Origin: an uncultured Acidaminococcus sp.
GTDB lineage: Bacteria; Bacillota; Negativicutes; Acidaminococcales; Acidaminococcaceae
Length of the DNA: 64,000 nt
Assembly (NCBI GenBank): GCA_905213155.1
Contig: CAJMHI010000001.1
Span: forward strand, 26,697-90,696
Direction of reading: 5' to 3'
In this document: piece by piece, positions 33,814 through 43,740 of the stretch
How positions within the stretch are numbered: position 1 is the first letter of the stretch
Layout of the letters: each line of letters begins with the position of its first letter
Position numbers and translations under genes: made by a program
The notes under the pieces: generated by a model
Database searches by the model: none
What the model saw: only the letters and a program-made list of their open reading frames with translations
Told to the model about the DNA's origin: nothing

Positions 33814-34534
33814 ACTGATCCAGGTCCGGGGACTTAGGAAAAACTATGGCAATAACGAAGTCTTAAAGGGGATTGACGTCACCGTGCACGAAAAAGAAGT
33901 GATGGTGGTAATCGGTCCATCCGGCGGCGGCAAGAGCACGTTTTTGCGTTGCTTAAACTATTTGGAAGTGCCTACAAGCGGAGAAATCACCTTTGATGGG
34001 ATCCCGTTAAACGGGGACGCAAATATCAACGAAGTCCGCAAAGAAGTGGGAATGGTATTCCAGCGGTTTAATTTGTTCCCCCATATGACGGTTATGGAGA
34101 ACCTGACACTGGCGCCTATGATTGTCCGTAAGATGCAAAAGGAAGAAGCAGTGGAAACTGCCAAAAAATATCTGGACAAGGTAGGACTTTTGGAAAAAAT
34201 AGATGCCTATCCTGGCTCTTTGTCTGGTGGACAGCAGCAGCGGGTAGCCATAGCCCGCGCTTTGTGTATGAAACCCAAAGCCATGTTATTTGATGAACCT
34301 ACCAGTGCCCTGGATCCGGAAATGATCAATGAAGTGTTGGACGTGATGAAGAGCCTGGCTCACGAGGGCATGACCATGGTAGTGGTAACCCATGAGATGG
34401 GGTTTGCCCGGGAAGTGGGGGACCGGGTTCTGTTTTTGGACGGCGGCATCATTGCAGAGCAGGGGGATCCCCAGGAATTTTTTGCTCATCCACAGAATGA
34501 ACGGGCCCGCAGCTTTTTGTCCAAGATTTTATAG
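33803..34534 (+). CDS. polar amino acid ABC transporter ATPase
   Basis: A 243-residue ATPase of the GlnQ/HisP type. It has Walker [13 protein letters not shown] near residue 36, Q-loop [13 protein letters not shown] near 85, signature LSGGQQQR near 138, Walker [15 protein letters not shown] near 158 and the switch His in VVTHEMGFA near 196. The ATG at 33803 overlaps the permease by 11 bases; the longer frame from 33755 lies inside the permease and is rejected. It completes the uptake system. Confidence 0.96.
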   Translation: MNNELIQVRGLRKNYGNNEVLKGIDVTVHEKEVMVVIGPSGGGKSTFLRCLNYLEVPTSGEITFDGIPLNGDANINEVRKEVGMVFQRFNLFPHMTVMENLTLAPMIVRKMQKEEAVETAKKYLDKVGLLEKIDAYPGSLSGGQQQRVAIARALCMKPKAMLFDEPTSALDPEMINEVLDVMKSLAHEGMTMVVVTHEMGFAREVGDRVLFLDGGIIAEQGDPQEFFAHPQNERARSFLSKIL

Positions 34535-34618
34535 AAAATATTGCAGGATTTTTCCTATCCATGTAGAACTAATACTATAACAACAAACAGGAATGCCTGT
34601 TCTGAGGAGGTAGTTATC

Positions 34619-35164
34619 ATGGCAGTAAGAGTTCGTGGTAAAAACATTGAAGTGACCCAGGCTTTAAAAGACTACGTGGAAAAGCGCATTGTTACGATTA
34701 CTAAGCAATTTAAGACAGTAGGCGATATTAGCGCTGTAATGCGTGTGGAAAAGGGCAGCCATATTGTTGAAATTACCGTTCCTGCCAGTGGCATTGTGCT
34801 GCGGGCTCAGGAAAGTAGCGACAATATGTACGCCTCTATCGATAAATGCGTGGACAAGATTGAACGGCAGATTCATAAGTATAAAACCCGCCTGATGCGC
34901 CGGAAATACAACAACTTCCGGGATGAAGCTCCGGCTCCGCTACCAGTGGATGACGAAGAGGTGCAGGAAGAAACGGGAGACTTCGTAGTAGCTCGTGAAA
35001 AGACCTATGCCATGCGTCCCATGGGTGTACAGGAAGCTATTATGCAGATGAATATGCTAAACCACGACTTCTTTGTGTACTTTGATGCAGAGACAGAAAA
35101 AATGGCCATTGTATACCGCCGGAGAAGCGGGGACTATGGCGTAATTCGTCCAGAATTGGCGTAA
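34619..35164 (+). CDS. hpf: long-form ribosome hibernation promoting factor HPF
   Basis: A 181-residue long HPF. The N-terminal YfiA/RaiA domain (residues 1-100) binds the 30S decoding region. A short acidic linker leads to the C-terminal dimerisation domain (residues ~125-181) with REKTYAMRPMGVQEAIMQMNMLNHDFFVYFDAETEKMAIVYRRR as its conserved core; this domain joins two 70S ribosomes into 100S dimers. The ATG at 34619 follows GAGGAGG at good spacing, so the longer frame from 34541 is rejected. It sits before secA, the same gene order as in many Firmicutes. Confidence 0.95.
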   Translation: MAVRVRGKNIEVTQALKDYVEKRIVTITKQFKTVGDISAVMRVEKGSHIVEITVPASGIVLRAQESSDNMYASIDKCVDKIERQIHKYKTRLMRRKYNNFRDEAPAPLPVDDEEVQEETGDFVVAREKTYAMRPMGVQEAIMQMNMLNHDFFVYFDAETEKMAIVYRRRSGDYGVIRPELA

Positions 35165-35200
35165 ATGGCGATTGAATCAAGAATTTCATGAAATTTTTAC

Positions 35201-35232
35201 AAAGAGACAGGGCTTTTGCCCTGTCTCTTTTT
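35201..35232 (+). terminator. intrinsic terminator after hpf
   Basis: A 13-base perfect stem, AAAGAGACAGGGC and its complement, with a TTTT loop and a trailing T-run. Confidence 0.93.
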
Positions 35233-35259
35233 GCTTTTCCTAAGTGCTTTTGCTATAAT
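35231..35259 (+). promoter_or_regulatory. secA promoter
   Basis: TTGCTT and TATAAT with a 17-base spacer. The -35 overlaps the last bases of the hpf terminator. The leader contains a small hairpin (AGCACC / GGTGCT, 35286-35300) before the ribosome site. Confidence 0.75.
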
Positions 35260-35320
35260 AAAAAAATAAGCTTAGAGGAGTGTAGAGCACCTTTGGTGCT
35301 TTAGAATAGGAGTGATATTT

Positions 35321-37735
35321 TTGCTGGAACAGCTGATGAAACTGGTCTTTGGGGATCCTAATAAAAAAGAACTGAAGATCTGCCAAAACTATGTAACGCA
35401 AATCAATGCTTTGGAACCAGAAATTTCCCGGCTCAGTGATGCCCGCCTCCGGGCAAAAACCGATGAATTCAGACTGCGCCTTACCAAAGGGGAGACACTG
35501 GATGACCTTCTGCCGGAAGCGTTTGCTGTGGTGCGGGAAGCGTCCAAGCGCGTTTTGGGGCTCAGACATTTTGATGTGCAGCTCATCGGGGGCTGCATCC
35601 TCCATCGGGGAAATATTGCGGAAATGAAGACCGGTGAAGGTAAAACTCTTGTTGCCACGTTGCCGGCATACCTCAATGCACTGGAAGGCAAGGGCGTTCA
35701 TGTTGTAACAGTTAACGACTATCTGGCACGGCGTGACAGTGAAGATATGGGCCGGGTATACCGCTTTTTGGGGATGAGTGTAGGTCTTATTATCCATGAC
35801 CTGGATTATCCTGATCGGAAGGCTGCCTATGCTGCCGATATTACCTATGGCACTAATAACGAATTTGGATTTGACTATTTGCGGGATAATATGGTGGTTT
35901 CCCTGGACCAGATGGTACAGCGGCCCTTGCATTATGCCATCGTGGATGAAGTGGATAGTATCCTGATTGACGAGGCTAGAACTCCGCTGATTATTTCCGG
36001 ACCGGGAGAAAAATCCACAGAACTCTACAATGTGATGGCAGCCATTGTCCACAATTTCAAAGAGAATACAGATTATACCGTGGACGAAAAAATGAAAACA
36101 GTAGCACCTACGGCTGCCGGTATTGCTAAAACTGAAAAAGCCCTGGGTGTACAAAATATGTATGAGACCACAGACGGCGTAGACTATTCTCATCAGCTGA
36201 TGGCCGCACTGAAAGCGAAATCTCTCATGATCCGTGACCGGGATTATGTGGTCAAAGACGGGGAAGTTATTATCGTAGATGAATTCACCGGCCGTTTGAT
36301 GTATGGCCGCCGCTTCTCAGAAGGGCTGCACCAGGCTATTGAAGCCAAGGAACATGTAAAAGTAGAACGGGAAAGCCAGACCCTGGCTACCATCACGTTC
36401 CAGAATTATTTCCGGATGTATGACAAATTATCCGGCATGACCGGCACGGCTAAGACGGAAGAACAGGAATTCCAGAAAATTTATGGCCTGTCCGTTTATG
36501 TAGTGCCTACGAATAAGCCAAATATCCGGATAGATCATCCTGACGTAATTTATAAGACCAAAAAGGCAAAATATCGGGCTGTGGTACGGGCTATCAAAGA
36601 ACTCCATGCTAAAGGACGCCCGGTGCTAGTGGGTACAACCTCAATCCAACAGAGTGAGGAACTGTCCGGTATGCTCCAGAAAGAAGGCATTCCCCATAAT
36701 GTATTAAATGCCAAGTTCCACGAAAAAGAAGCGGAAATTGTGGCAGATGCCGGGCAAAAGAATGCTGTTACCATTGCTACCAACATGGCGGGCCGTGGCA
36801 CGGATATTGTGCTGGGCGATGGTATCGCTGAACTCGGTGGCCTTCATATCATCGGGACAGAACGGCACGAATCCCGGCGTATAGATAACCAGTTGCGAGG
36901 CCGTTGTGCTCGTCAGGGAGACCCGGGTTCCACCCGTTTTTACCTGTCTTTGGAAGATGACTTGATGCGGCTATTTGGCAGTGATAACATCTCAGGCATT
37001 ATGGACCGGCTGGGCATGGACGAAGACGACCCCATCGAACATAAATTGGTAACGCGTTCCATTGAAAATGCCCAAAAGAAAGTGGAATCCAGAAACTTTG
37101 ATATCCGTAAACACGTTCTGGAATACGACGACGTGATGAACGAACAAAGAGAAGTGATCTACGACCAACGGCGGAAGATCCTGGAAAAAGCGGTATTGAA
37201 GGATACCGTGCTGGACATGGCCGATCATATAGCAGACCGGGCCCTGGAAATGTATGTGCCAAAGGATGCGTATAGTGAAGATTGGGACTTAAAAAGCCTC
37301 GTAACCTATACAGAAGAATTCTTTGCGCCGCAGGGCAAGTTGCAGGTGGATGAATTGTCCAATATGAGCCGGGAAGAACTGGCCGAATACCTGCATAAGG
37401 TGGCTCACGACTACTATGATGAACGGGAAAAAGCCATCGGAGCTCCGATTATGCGGGAACTGGAAAACCTGATCATGCTGAAAGTGGTAGATAATCACTG
37501 GATGGAACACTTGGATTCCATGGATGCCCTGCGGGAAGGTATTGGACTTCGGGCCTATGGGCAACGGGATCCGCTGGTGGAATACAAATTTGAAGCGTAT
37601 GACATGTTTGAAGCCATGAAGGAAGCGATTGTAGACGATGTAGTGAAATATATGTACCGGGTGAACGTGGTAACCCAACCCACGGTGGAGGACCACCTGT
37701 CCCAGGCTTCGGAAAACAATCCCTCCGTGGATTAA
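35321..37735 (+). CDS. secA: preprotein translocase ATPase SecA
   Basis: An 804-residue SecA, the motor that drives proteins through SecYEG. It has Walker [12 protein letters not shown] near residue 103, the DEAD-like Walker [21 protein letters not shown] near 206, the preprotein cross-linking domain, and the second RecA fold with [10 protein letters not shown] near 487 and [11 protein letters not shown] near 525. The start was set at TTG 35321, 8 bases after AGGAG and matching the MLxxL start of homologues; a GTG at 35312 overlaps the ribosome site. The C-terminal zinc-binding tail (CxCxSGxxxxxCH) is absent and the protein ends shortly after the helical scaffold. Confidence 0.97.
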   Translation: MLEQLMKLVFGDPNKKELKICQNYVTQINALEPEISRLSDARLRAKTDEFRLRLTKGETLDDLLPEAFAVVREASKRVLGLRHFDVQLIGGCILHRGNIAEMKTGEGKTLVATLPAYLNALEGKGVHVVTVNDYLARRDSEDMGRVYRFLGMSVGLIIHDLDYPDRKAAYAADITYGTNNEFGFDYLRDNMVVSLDQMVQRPLHYAIVDEVDSILIDEARTPLIISGPGEKSTELYNVMAAIVHNFKENTDYTVDEKMKTVAPTAAGIAKTEKALGVQNMYETTDGVDYSHQLMAALKAKSLMIRDRDYVVKDGEVIIVDEFTGRLMYGRRFSEGLHQAIEAKEHVKVERESQTLATITFQNYFRMYDKLSGMTGTAKTEEQEFQKIYGLSVYVVPTNKPNIRIDHPDVIYKTKKAKYRAVVRAIKELHAKGRPVLVGTTSIQQSEELSGMLQKEGIPHNVLNAKFHEKEAEIVADAGQKNAVTIATNMAGRGTDIVLGDGIAELGGLHIIGTERHESRRIDNQLRGRCARQGDPGSTRFYLSLEDDLMRLFGSDNISGIMDRLGMDEDDPIEHKLVTRSIENAQKKVESRNFDIRKHVLEYDDVMNEQREVIYDQRRKILEKAVLKDTVLDMADHIADRALEMYVPKDAYSEDWDLKSLVTYTEEFFAPQGKLQVDELSNMSREELAEYLHKVAHDYYDEREKAIGAPIMRELENLIMLKVVDNHWMEHLDSMDALREGIGLRAYGQRDPLVEYKFEAYDMFEAMKEAIVDDVVKYMYRVNVVTQPTVEDHLSQASENNPSVD

Positions 37736-37765
37736 AAATGAAAAGCCATTGTGGCAAAATGCAGG

Positions 37766-37806
37766 AACGGAGCCGGGGGAGTACTGGCTTCGTTTCATGT
37801 GTTTTT
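37766..37806 (+). terminator. possible terminator between secA and prfB
   Basis: AACGGAGCC and GGCTTCGTT pair (one G-T) around an 11-base loop, and a TTTTT run follows 8 bases later. The gap makes it a weak candidate; prfB may be partly read through from secA. Confidence 0.4.
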
Positions 37807-37860
37807 AAAGAGCTCAGAAAGATTTGTTTATGAGATTGCTAAGAAAAGGGGTAGGACAGC

Positions 37861-38961
37861 TTGTTACTGGAAGAAATGAGACCGGCCATTAGCCGCTTGA
37901 AAGAAAAATTAGAGGAATTAAAAGGCGGACTCAAAATCGAACAAAAGGAAGAGCGGATCCAGGACTTAGAATACCAGATGGCAGCGCCGGGCTTTTGGGA
38001 TACGCCGGATAAAGCCCAGAAGACAGCCCAGGAAGCCAACAATCTTAAAAATGATGTGGATACCTACAAAAAGCTGGAACAAAAACTGGACGATCTGGGG
38101 ACCCTATGGGAAATGACCATGGAAGAAAAGGACGACAGCCTGCAAAAAGAAATGGAGCAGGATCTGGAAGATGCCCAAGTATCCCTCCGGGAATTGGAGC
38201 TGGGTATGTTGCTGTCGGATGCCTATGACGCCAATAATGCTATTTTGACCTTGCATGCCGGCGCAGGCGGCACGGAAGCCCAGGACTGGACTAGCATGCT
38301 GATGCGTATGTTCACCCGCTATGCAGAAGAAAAAAACTTCACTGTAGACCTATTGGATGTGCTCGCTGGAGAAGAAGCGGGGATTAAAAGCGCTACTCTT
38401 TCTATACAGGGACACAATGCGTATGGCTATTTGAAAAGCGAAAAGGGGGTGCACCGTCTCGTTCGGATTTCTCCCTTTGATTCCAATGCCCGCAGGCATA
38501 CTTCCTTTGCCGCCGTGGACGTGATGCCGGAACTGGATGATACGGTAGAAGTGAATCTGAATATGGACGATGTCCGGGTAGATTATTACCGTGCCAGCGG
38601 TGCCGGTGGGCAGCACGTCAACAAAACATCCTCTGCGGTACGGATGACACATATCCCTACGGGAATTGTAGTGCAATGCCAGAATGAACGGAGTCAGCTC
38701 CAAAACAAAGAGCGCTGTCTGCAGCTTTTGCGTGCCAAACTCTATGAGTATGAAAAAGCAATACAGGATGAAAAAATCAGTGAGATTGCCGGGGATTATC
38801 AGTCCATTGAATGGGGTAGCCAGATTCGCTCGTATGTATTCCAGCCTTATACTATGGTTAAAGATCACCGGACTGGAGCGGAGTCCAGCAATGTGCAGGC
38901 TGTGATGGATGGAGATCTGGATCCGTTTGTGGAAGCCTATTTACGGAGTCTGAAGCATTAA
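37861..38961 (+). CDS. prfB: peptide chain release factor 2, without programmed frameshift
   Basis: A 366-residue RF2, which ends translation at UGA and UAA. The catalytic GGQ lies in GAGGQHVNKTSSAVR near residue 249. The anticodon-like tripeptide of RF2 is expected around residue 205, where SPFD is seen. The start is TTG, 9 bases after AAGGGG. In most bacteria the gene needs a +1 frameshift at an in-frame UGA near codon 25; here the aligned position (about codons 23-27) encodes GGA CTC AAA ATC GAA, and the frame is open throughout. The usual autoregulation is therefore missing. Confidence 0.95.
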   Translation: MLLEEMRPAISRLKEKLEELKGGLKIEQKEERIQDLEYQMAAPGFWDTPDKAQKTAQEANNLKNDVDTYKKLEQKLDDLGTLWEMTMEEKDDSLQKEMEQDLEDAQVSLRELELGMLLSDAYDANNAILTLHAGAGGTEAQDWTSMLMRMFTRYAEEKNFTVDLLDVLAGEEAGIKSATLSIQGHNAYGYLKSEKGVHRLVRISPFDSNARRHTSFAAVDVMPELDDTVEVNLNMDDVRVDYYRASGAGGQHVNKTSSAVRMTHIPTGIVVQCQNERSQLQNKERCLQLLRAKLYEYEKAIQDEKISEIAGDYQSIEWGSQIRSYVFQPYTMVKDHRTGAESSNVQAVMDGDLDPFVEAYLRSLKH

Positions 38962-38962
38962 T

Positions 38963-41059
38963 ATGAAACGTTATCAAAAACTATTCCTGGCCTTGGTGGG
39001 ATTGGGATTATGTGCTACGCTCTATCTCAATTTCCAGCGGGAACAGGTAGAAAATGCTAATAAAACGATAGAAACGGTAATGGAATATAACGCCCTGGTA
39101 CGAATTGCCCAAAATGAGGGGGTTCCTAAAGAGACGGTCTTTAACGAATTTAAGAAGCGGGGAGTAACGACTCTCGCTGTCTTTGATACCAGTTTGGATA
39201 AGCTGGTGCAGAATGGGAGTATTACTGCCATTACCGGGACAGAACTGCTTAAGCAAAAAAATACGGGAAGCCTATCTCCTTTATGGCAGCAGGTGATCCA
39301 TCGTCCAGATTTTACCGTGGATGCTGTCTATTTGATGGCGGGCACCAGCGAACGGGGCTTACAGGAAGCAGCAGAGGATATCCGGCTGCGTTTTGGTCCC
39401 AGCAGGATCCGGGAAATGAGCACTTCTCCACAGATTTTCCAATTTACCGGGGATATGATAAGCAGCAAGAATGCGGTTGCCGGTGACGAACGTGGCGTGC
39501 GGGAGATGGACTTAGGCCCCAGTACCGACGAATTAGAAGATGTGACAAAAAATGGGTTTATGGTTGCCGTTCGTCCCACGAACTATTGCGCCAGGTATAC
39601 CGCAGAAGCTGCCAGTGAAAAAGAGCAGGTGGAGGCTTTTTTCAAACGCCTGGATCAAAGCGGGGCACATATTTCCCTGATCTTAGGCAGCGGCAAGCAG
39701 ATGCTGGGCAATCCGGATCAGCTGTCGCTTGTTGCTGAGGAATTACTCCGCCGGCATATCACACTGGGCATGGTAGAAGGCGTAACACAGCTGCAGTTTA
39801 TTAAACTAGAAGGGCTGACCGACCTGGCAAAACTCATGCACTACCAGGGCGCACGTACCTACGTCATTGCCGATGCGGAGCAGCGCAAAATGGAAGTCTT
39901 TGATGCGTTCCGGCGCTGGTCTTTATCGGATGAAGAACGGAATATCCGAGTGAATTATATTAAAACTTTCCTGACACCTCGTGATAATAAAACGCTTCTT
40001 GCTACCAACCTGGATTATGTGGAGCAGGTAACGCGGGATGTAAACCGCAAAGGATTTCAAAGTGGTGCGGCAGCGATTTATCAGGTCTACCAGCCCAGCA
40101 GGCTATTTTATATTCCTATGGCCTTTTCCCTGGCTGCTGCCTGGTGCCTGTATTTCTTAAAAATGGGGATTTTGCGGGAAGCGCACTATGCTAAATTGAC
40201 CGTAGTATTAGGGCTTTTACTTTGTGCGGGCATTGCAGCAGGACCCCTTACTCTTTTGACGAGGCAGTCGATTGCTTTAGGCGCTGCGGTTATCTTCCCG
40301 GTGCTTTCCATTAGCCGCATGCTTACTATTTGGGATAAAAATAATGGACAAGGTTCGTTACTTAAAGTTGCCTCCAGCAGCGTTGTCTATTTGTTTGAAA
40401 CCCTGTTCCTCAGCATGGTAGGAGCTTCTATGATCGGGGCGGTATTAAGTGATACCCGCTTTCTTTTGGAATTGGACATCTACCGGGGTGTTAAAGCAAC
40501 CTTCATGCTCCATGTGATCCTCACGTTCCTGCTATTTATCCGTACCCACGGATTGTGGCAGGAAGGGGAATCCTGGTTAACTCCATTACGCCGAATTAAA
40601 AACTTTTTGGCCCGGCCGCTGACGCTAAAGGCACTTGTGATACTGGGAGTATTTGCCTTTGTGGCCTGGGTATTTATTGGTCGCAGCGGCCATACGGCAG
40701 GGGTGCCAGTACCTGGCATTGAAATCAAGCTCCGCTGGTTCTTGGAAGAAACCATGCGGGCGCGTCCCAGGGAAAAAGAATTCCTTATTGGACACCCAGC
40801 TTTCTTCCTGGCGGCTTGGGCAGCCTGGAAAAAACTTCCTGTTTGGTTCTACGGACTATGTACAGTAGGCGCAGTTATCGGACAGGGCAGTGCTGTGCAG
40901 ACTTTTTGTCATATGCGCTCGCCGATTTTACTAAGTTATACCCGTGCCTGGGATGGTTTTTTGGTAGGTTCTGTGCTGGGACTTATTGCCCTATGTCTTT
41001 TTGCAGGTATCTACCGGGTATGGAAAACATGGTGGCAGAGGAGGAACGGGCTTGCGTAA
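38963..41059 (+). CDS. DUF5693-family multi-pass membrane protein
   Basis: A 698-residue protein with one N-terminal membrane anchor (residues ~5-23), a large extracytoplasmic region to about 380, and some eight hydrophobic segments in the C-terminal half. It resembles the DUF5693 family often encoded next to csaB, as it is here: the csaB start overlaps its stop by 8 bases. The biochemical role is unknown; the csaB link points to cell-envelope polysaccharide. The recurring GVTTLAVF / GITLGM-like segments in the soluble part suggest a TIM-barrel-like fold, but this is only an impression. Confidence 0.82.
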   Translation: MKRYQKLFLALVGLGLCATLYLNFQREQVENANKTIETVMEYNALVRIAQNEGVPKETVFNEFKKRGVTTLAVFDTSLDKLVQNGSITAITGTELLKQKNTGSLSPLWQQVIHRPDFTVDAVYLMAGTSERGLQEAAEDIRLRFGPSRIREMSTSPQIFQFTGDMISSKNAVAGDERGVREMDLGPSTDELEDVTKNGFMVAVRPTNYCARYTAEAASEKEQVEAFFKRLDQSGAHISLILGSGKQMLGNPDQLSLVAEELLRRHITLGMVEGVTQLQFIKLEGLTDLAKLMHYQGARTYVIADAEQRKMEVFDAFRRWSLSDEERNIRVNYIKTFLTPRDNKTLLATNLDYVEQVTRDVNRKGFQSGAAAIYQVYQPSRLFYIPMAFSLAAAWCLYFLKMGILREAHYAKLTVVLGLLLCAGIAAGPLTLLTRQSIALGAAVIFPVLSISRMLTIWDKNNGQGSLLKVASSSVVYLFETLFLSMVGASMIGAVLSDTRFLLELDIYRGVKATFMLHVILTFLLFIRTHGLWQEGESWLTPLRRIKNFLARPLTLKALVILGVFAFVAWVFIGRSGHTAGVPVPGIEIKLRWFLEETMRARPREKEFLIGHPAFFLAAWAAWKKLPVWFYGLCTVGAVIGQGSAVQTFCHMRSPILLSYTRAWDGFLVGSVLGLIALCLFAGIYRVWKTWWQRRNGLA

Positions 41060-42146
41060 GATTCTGATTTCTGGATATTATGGCTTTTCTAACGCAGGGG
41101 ATGAGGCCATGCTGACTGCCATTGTCACAGGGCTCAGAGCCCAAGATCCCCAGGTAGAACTGACTGTTTTGTCCGGACATCCGGAACTGACCCAATCACT
41201 GCAGCAGGTGAAATCTATTCACCGCTTTAACGCTTTAGGGATTTTGCGGGCAATGTGGCACACAGATCTGCTGCTTTCCGGCGGTGGCAGCTTATTGCAG
41301 AACGTAACCAGCCAGGTAAGCCTCTTTTATTATTTATCTATTATCGGGTTAGCGTCCCTCTTTGGGAAAAAAATCATGCTTTTTGCTCAGGGCATCGGCC
41401 CTATCCACGGGCGGTTTGCCCGCTGGCTCACACATCAAATCTGCCAAAGAGCAGATTTGATTACAGTACGGGATGATGGTTCTCTGAATGATTTAAAGCG
41501 CATGGGGTTTAAAGAAAGCGTAGTGCATGTAACCAGCGATGCCGTCTTCTCTCTGCCTGAGGGACAGTTTGCAGCTGGAAAAAAGCGGCTGGCTTCCTTG
41601 GGCCTGGATCTCAAGCGTCCGATTGTCGGCATGGCACTCAGGCACTGGAAAGGGGAAGACCGGTATATCCGGGAATTTGCTAAGGCTGCGGATCAGTTAA
41701 GTGCAGCCTATCATGCCCAGATTTTATTTGTCCCTCTGCAGTTTCCCGCCGATCTAGACCTATCCCGCCGCGTACAGGCGCAAATGAAAACAAAGGATGC
41801 TGTATTTATCCTGCCCGCCAAATGCTCTACCCAGGGATATCAGGATCTGGTGCGCTGCTGCCATATGCTTATCGGGATGCGGCTTCACGCACTGGTCTTT
41901 GCGGCGCTTAATAATGTGCCCTTTATGGCAGTATCCTACGATCCGAAGGTTGACCGCTTTGTTAAGGGCATGGAAGGCGCGATAGCAGGCAATATAAATA
42001 CGATTACATCTAGTGATATTGTTCAGGCGGCGGCGTCCCTATGGCATAAAGATGGGCGGCAGCCAAGCAATAAAATCCAGGCTCTGCACCAGGAAGCTGT
42101 CGCCAACTTGCAGCGGGCACTGAAACTTTTGCCCCAGAGCGAATAA
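41052..42146 (+). CDS. csaB: polysaccharide pyruvyl transferase CsaB
   Basis: A 364-residue pyruvyl transferase of the CsaB family, which attaches pyruvate ketals to envelope polysaccharide; in Gram-positive bacteria this makes the ligand for S-layer-homology domains. Marks are ISGYYGFSNAGDEAML near residue 8, LLLSGGGSLLQNVTS near 75, LFAQGIGPI near 113, TVRDDGS near 137, and IGMRLHALVFAA near 275. The start is TTG at 41052, 7 bases after GGAGG and 8 bases inside the DUF5693 gene; the reading frame upstream belongs to that gene. It precedes ftsE by 18 bases. Confidence 0.92.
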   Translation: MRKILISGYYGFSNAGDEAMLTAIVTGLRAQDPQVELTVLSGHPELTQSLQQVKSIHRFNALGILRAMWHTDLLLSGGGSLLQNVTSQVSLFYYLSIIGLASLFGKKIMLFAQGIGPIHGRFARWLTHQICQRADLITVRDDGSLNDLKRMGFKESVVHVTSDAVFSLPEGQFAAGKKRLASLGLDLKRPIVGMALRHWKGEDRYIREFAKAADQLSAAYHAQILFVPLQFPADLDLSRRVQAQMKTKDAVFILPAKCSTQGYQDLVRCCHMLIGMRLHALVFAALNNVPFMAVSYDPKVDRFVKGMEGAIAGNINTITSSDIVQAAASLWHKDGRQPSNKIQALHQEAVANLQRALKLLPQSE

Positions 42147-42164
42147 ATTAAGGAGGTGCCCGAA

Positions 42165-42851
42165 ATGCTCATCATGCGTCATGCAGGAAAAACATATCCG
42201 GGCGGGGCAGCGGCCCTGACGGATGTCAATATACATATTCAATCAGGAGAGTTCGTTTTTCTAGTGGGTCCCAGCGGCGCTGGAAAATCTACGTTCATGA
42301 AACTCATCACACGGGAAATTGAGCCTACCAGCGGGCAAATCCTGGTGGACGGGGTGGACGTTATGCAGCTGCACAGGGGAGATATTCCCTATCTAAGACG
42401 GCAGCTGGGGATTGTGTTCCAGGATTTTCGTCTGTTAAATGATCGCACAGCTTTTGAAAACGTGGCCTTTGCCATGCGTGTGATTGAAGCGCCCCGGAAA
42501 AAAATCAAATCCAGGGTGCAGGAAGTCATGGAACTCGTAGGCCTTAAAGATCGAATGAACAACTATCCAGGGGAAATGAGCGGCGGAGAGCAGCAACGCG
42601 TTGCTATTGCCCGGGCCATCGTAAATGATCCTTTGATGGTGATTGCGGATGAACCTACCGGGAACCTGGACCCGGAAACCAGTATGGATATTATGAATAT
42701 TTTCTCCCAGATCAATCATAATGGGACTACCATCATCATGGCGACCCACGATAAGACCATGGTGGACTATATGCAAAAACGAGTTATTGCCATTGAAAAC
42801 GGGCGCGTCGTCCGGGATGAACGTAAAGGAGTCTATGGGTATGAACTTTAA
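42165..42851 (+). CDS. ftsE: cell division ATPase FtsE
   Basis: A 228-residue ABC ATPase of the FtsE type. Marks are Walker [13 protein letters not shown] near residue 34, Q-loop [13 protein letters not shown] near 82, which is typical of FtsE, signature MSGGEQQR near 137, Walker [15 protein letters not shown] near 157 and switch His in MATHDK near 193. With FtsX it transmits a signal from the divisome to periplasmic cell-wall hydrolases instead of moving a substrate. Start at ATG 42165, 8 bases after AGGAGG; the GTG at 42156 overlaps that site. Confidence 0.96.
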   Translation: MLIMRHAGKTYPGGAAALTDVNIHIQSGEFVFLVGPSGAGKSTFMKLITREIEPTSGQILVDGVDVMQLHRGDIPYLRRQLGIVFQDFRLLNDRTAFENVAFAMRVIEAPRKKIKSRVQEVMELVGLKDRMNNYPGEMSGGEQQRVAIARAIVNDPLMVIADEPTGNLDPETSMDIMNIFSQINHNGTTIIMATHDKTMVDYMQKRVIAIENGRVVRDERKGVYGYEL

Positions 42852-43728
42852 TACACTGGAGTATTATATAAAAGAGACCTTTACCTCCCTGAAACGAAAT
42901 TCCCTAATGACCATTGCCTCTATTTCCACAGTGGCTCTATCTATTCTGGTTCTAGGCATGTTTCTGGTCATGGTGCTGAACGTGAATAACATCGCCTCCC
43001 ATCTGGAAAACCAGGTGCAGATCACGGTTTATATGAAAGATCAGGTCAGCGCCACACAGCTGCAGCAGATGGAAAAAGTCCTGAAAAGTAGTAAGGGCGT
43101 GGTTGATGTAACGGCGGTAAGCAAACAGCAGGCGCTTGCGGAGTTTAAGAAACGCCTGGGAGATCAACAGAGACTGCTGGATGCCCTGGGAGAAGATAAT
43201 CCTTTCCCCGCCTCTTTTGAAGTGCAGGTGGATCAACCGGAGCGAATTGCCAAACTGGTACCTCAAATTGAAAAAATGCCAGGGGTAGAAACAGCCCGCT
43301 TTGGACAGGAAGCCGTAAAGAATCTCTTTCGCTTAACCCGTATTCTGCGGCTGGGCGGCCTCCTTTTAATCTTTCTTTTGGCTGTGGCCACGCTCTTTAT
43401 TATTTCTAATACCATCCGAATTACGGTATTTGCCCGCCGCCGTGAAGTAAACATTATGAAATATGTGGGAGCGACAGACAGCTTTATTAGATGTCCTTTT
43501 ATTTTGGAAGGGATGCTCATGGGCTTTACCGGGGCTCTTTTGGCCGCACTGGCACTGAACCAGCTCTATTTAGCGGCGCAGGAACGTATTTATGGTATGC
43601 TGGCCTTCTTCCCTCTGCTGCCCTATTGGCCCATGATGGGGATTTTGGGGGCCGGCCTTGTCCTGGTGGGGACACTCATTGGTGCTCTGGGCAGTATGCT
43701 GAGCCTGCAACGGTTCCTCAAGGTGTAA
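42841..43728 (+). CDS. ftsX: cell division protein FtsX
   Basis: A 295-residue FtsX with four membrane segments (near residues 22-45, 170-195, 220-245 and 262-288) and a large extracytoplasmic loop of about 125 residues between the first two, which in relatives binds the hydrolase activator. The ANNIASHLENQVQITVYMKD-like region after the first helix is typical. The ATG at 42841 overlaps ftsE by 11 bases and follows AAAGGAG. The next gene encodes an M23/coiled-coil protein of the type that FtsX activates. Confidence 0.95.
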   Translation: MNFNTLEYYIKETFTSLKRNSLMTIASISTVALSILVLGMFLVMVLNVNNIASHLENQVQITVYMKDQVSATQLQQMEKVLKSSKGVVDVTAVSKQQALAEFKKRLGDQQRLLDALGEDNPFPASFEVQVDQPERIAKLVPQIEKMPGVETARFGQEAVKNLFRLTRILRLGGLLLIFLLAVATLFIISNTIRITVFARRREVNIMKYVGATDSFIRCPFILEGMLMGFTGALLAALALNQLYLAAQERIYGMLAFFPLLPYWPMMGILGAGLVLVGTLIGALGSMLSLQRFLKV

Positions 43729-43740
43729 GGGGGCAGTACC

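Noticed and set aside
35240..36193. 317-codon minus-strand frame opposite secA
   Set aside because: It is fully antisense to a clear secA, has a composition rich in His, Phe, Cys and Ile typical of antisense frames, and no family motif.
37830..37895. Possible upstream RF2 segment joined by frameshifting
   Set aside because: The alternative frame from ATG 37830 runs to a stop without a CTT-TGA-C site, and the TTG start already gives a full-length RF2.
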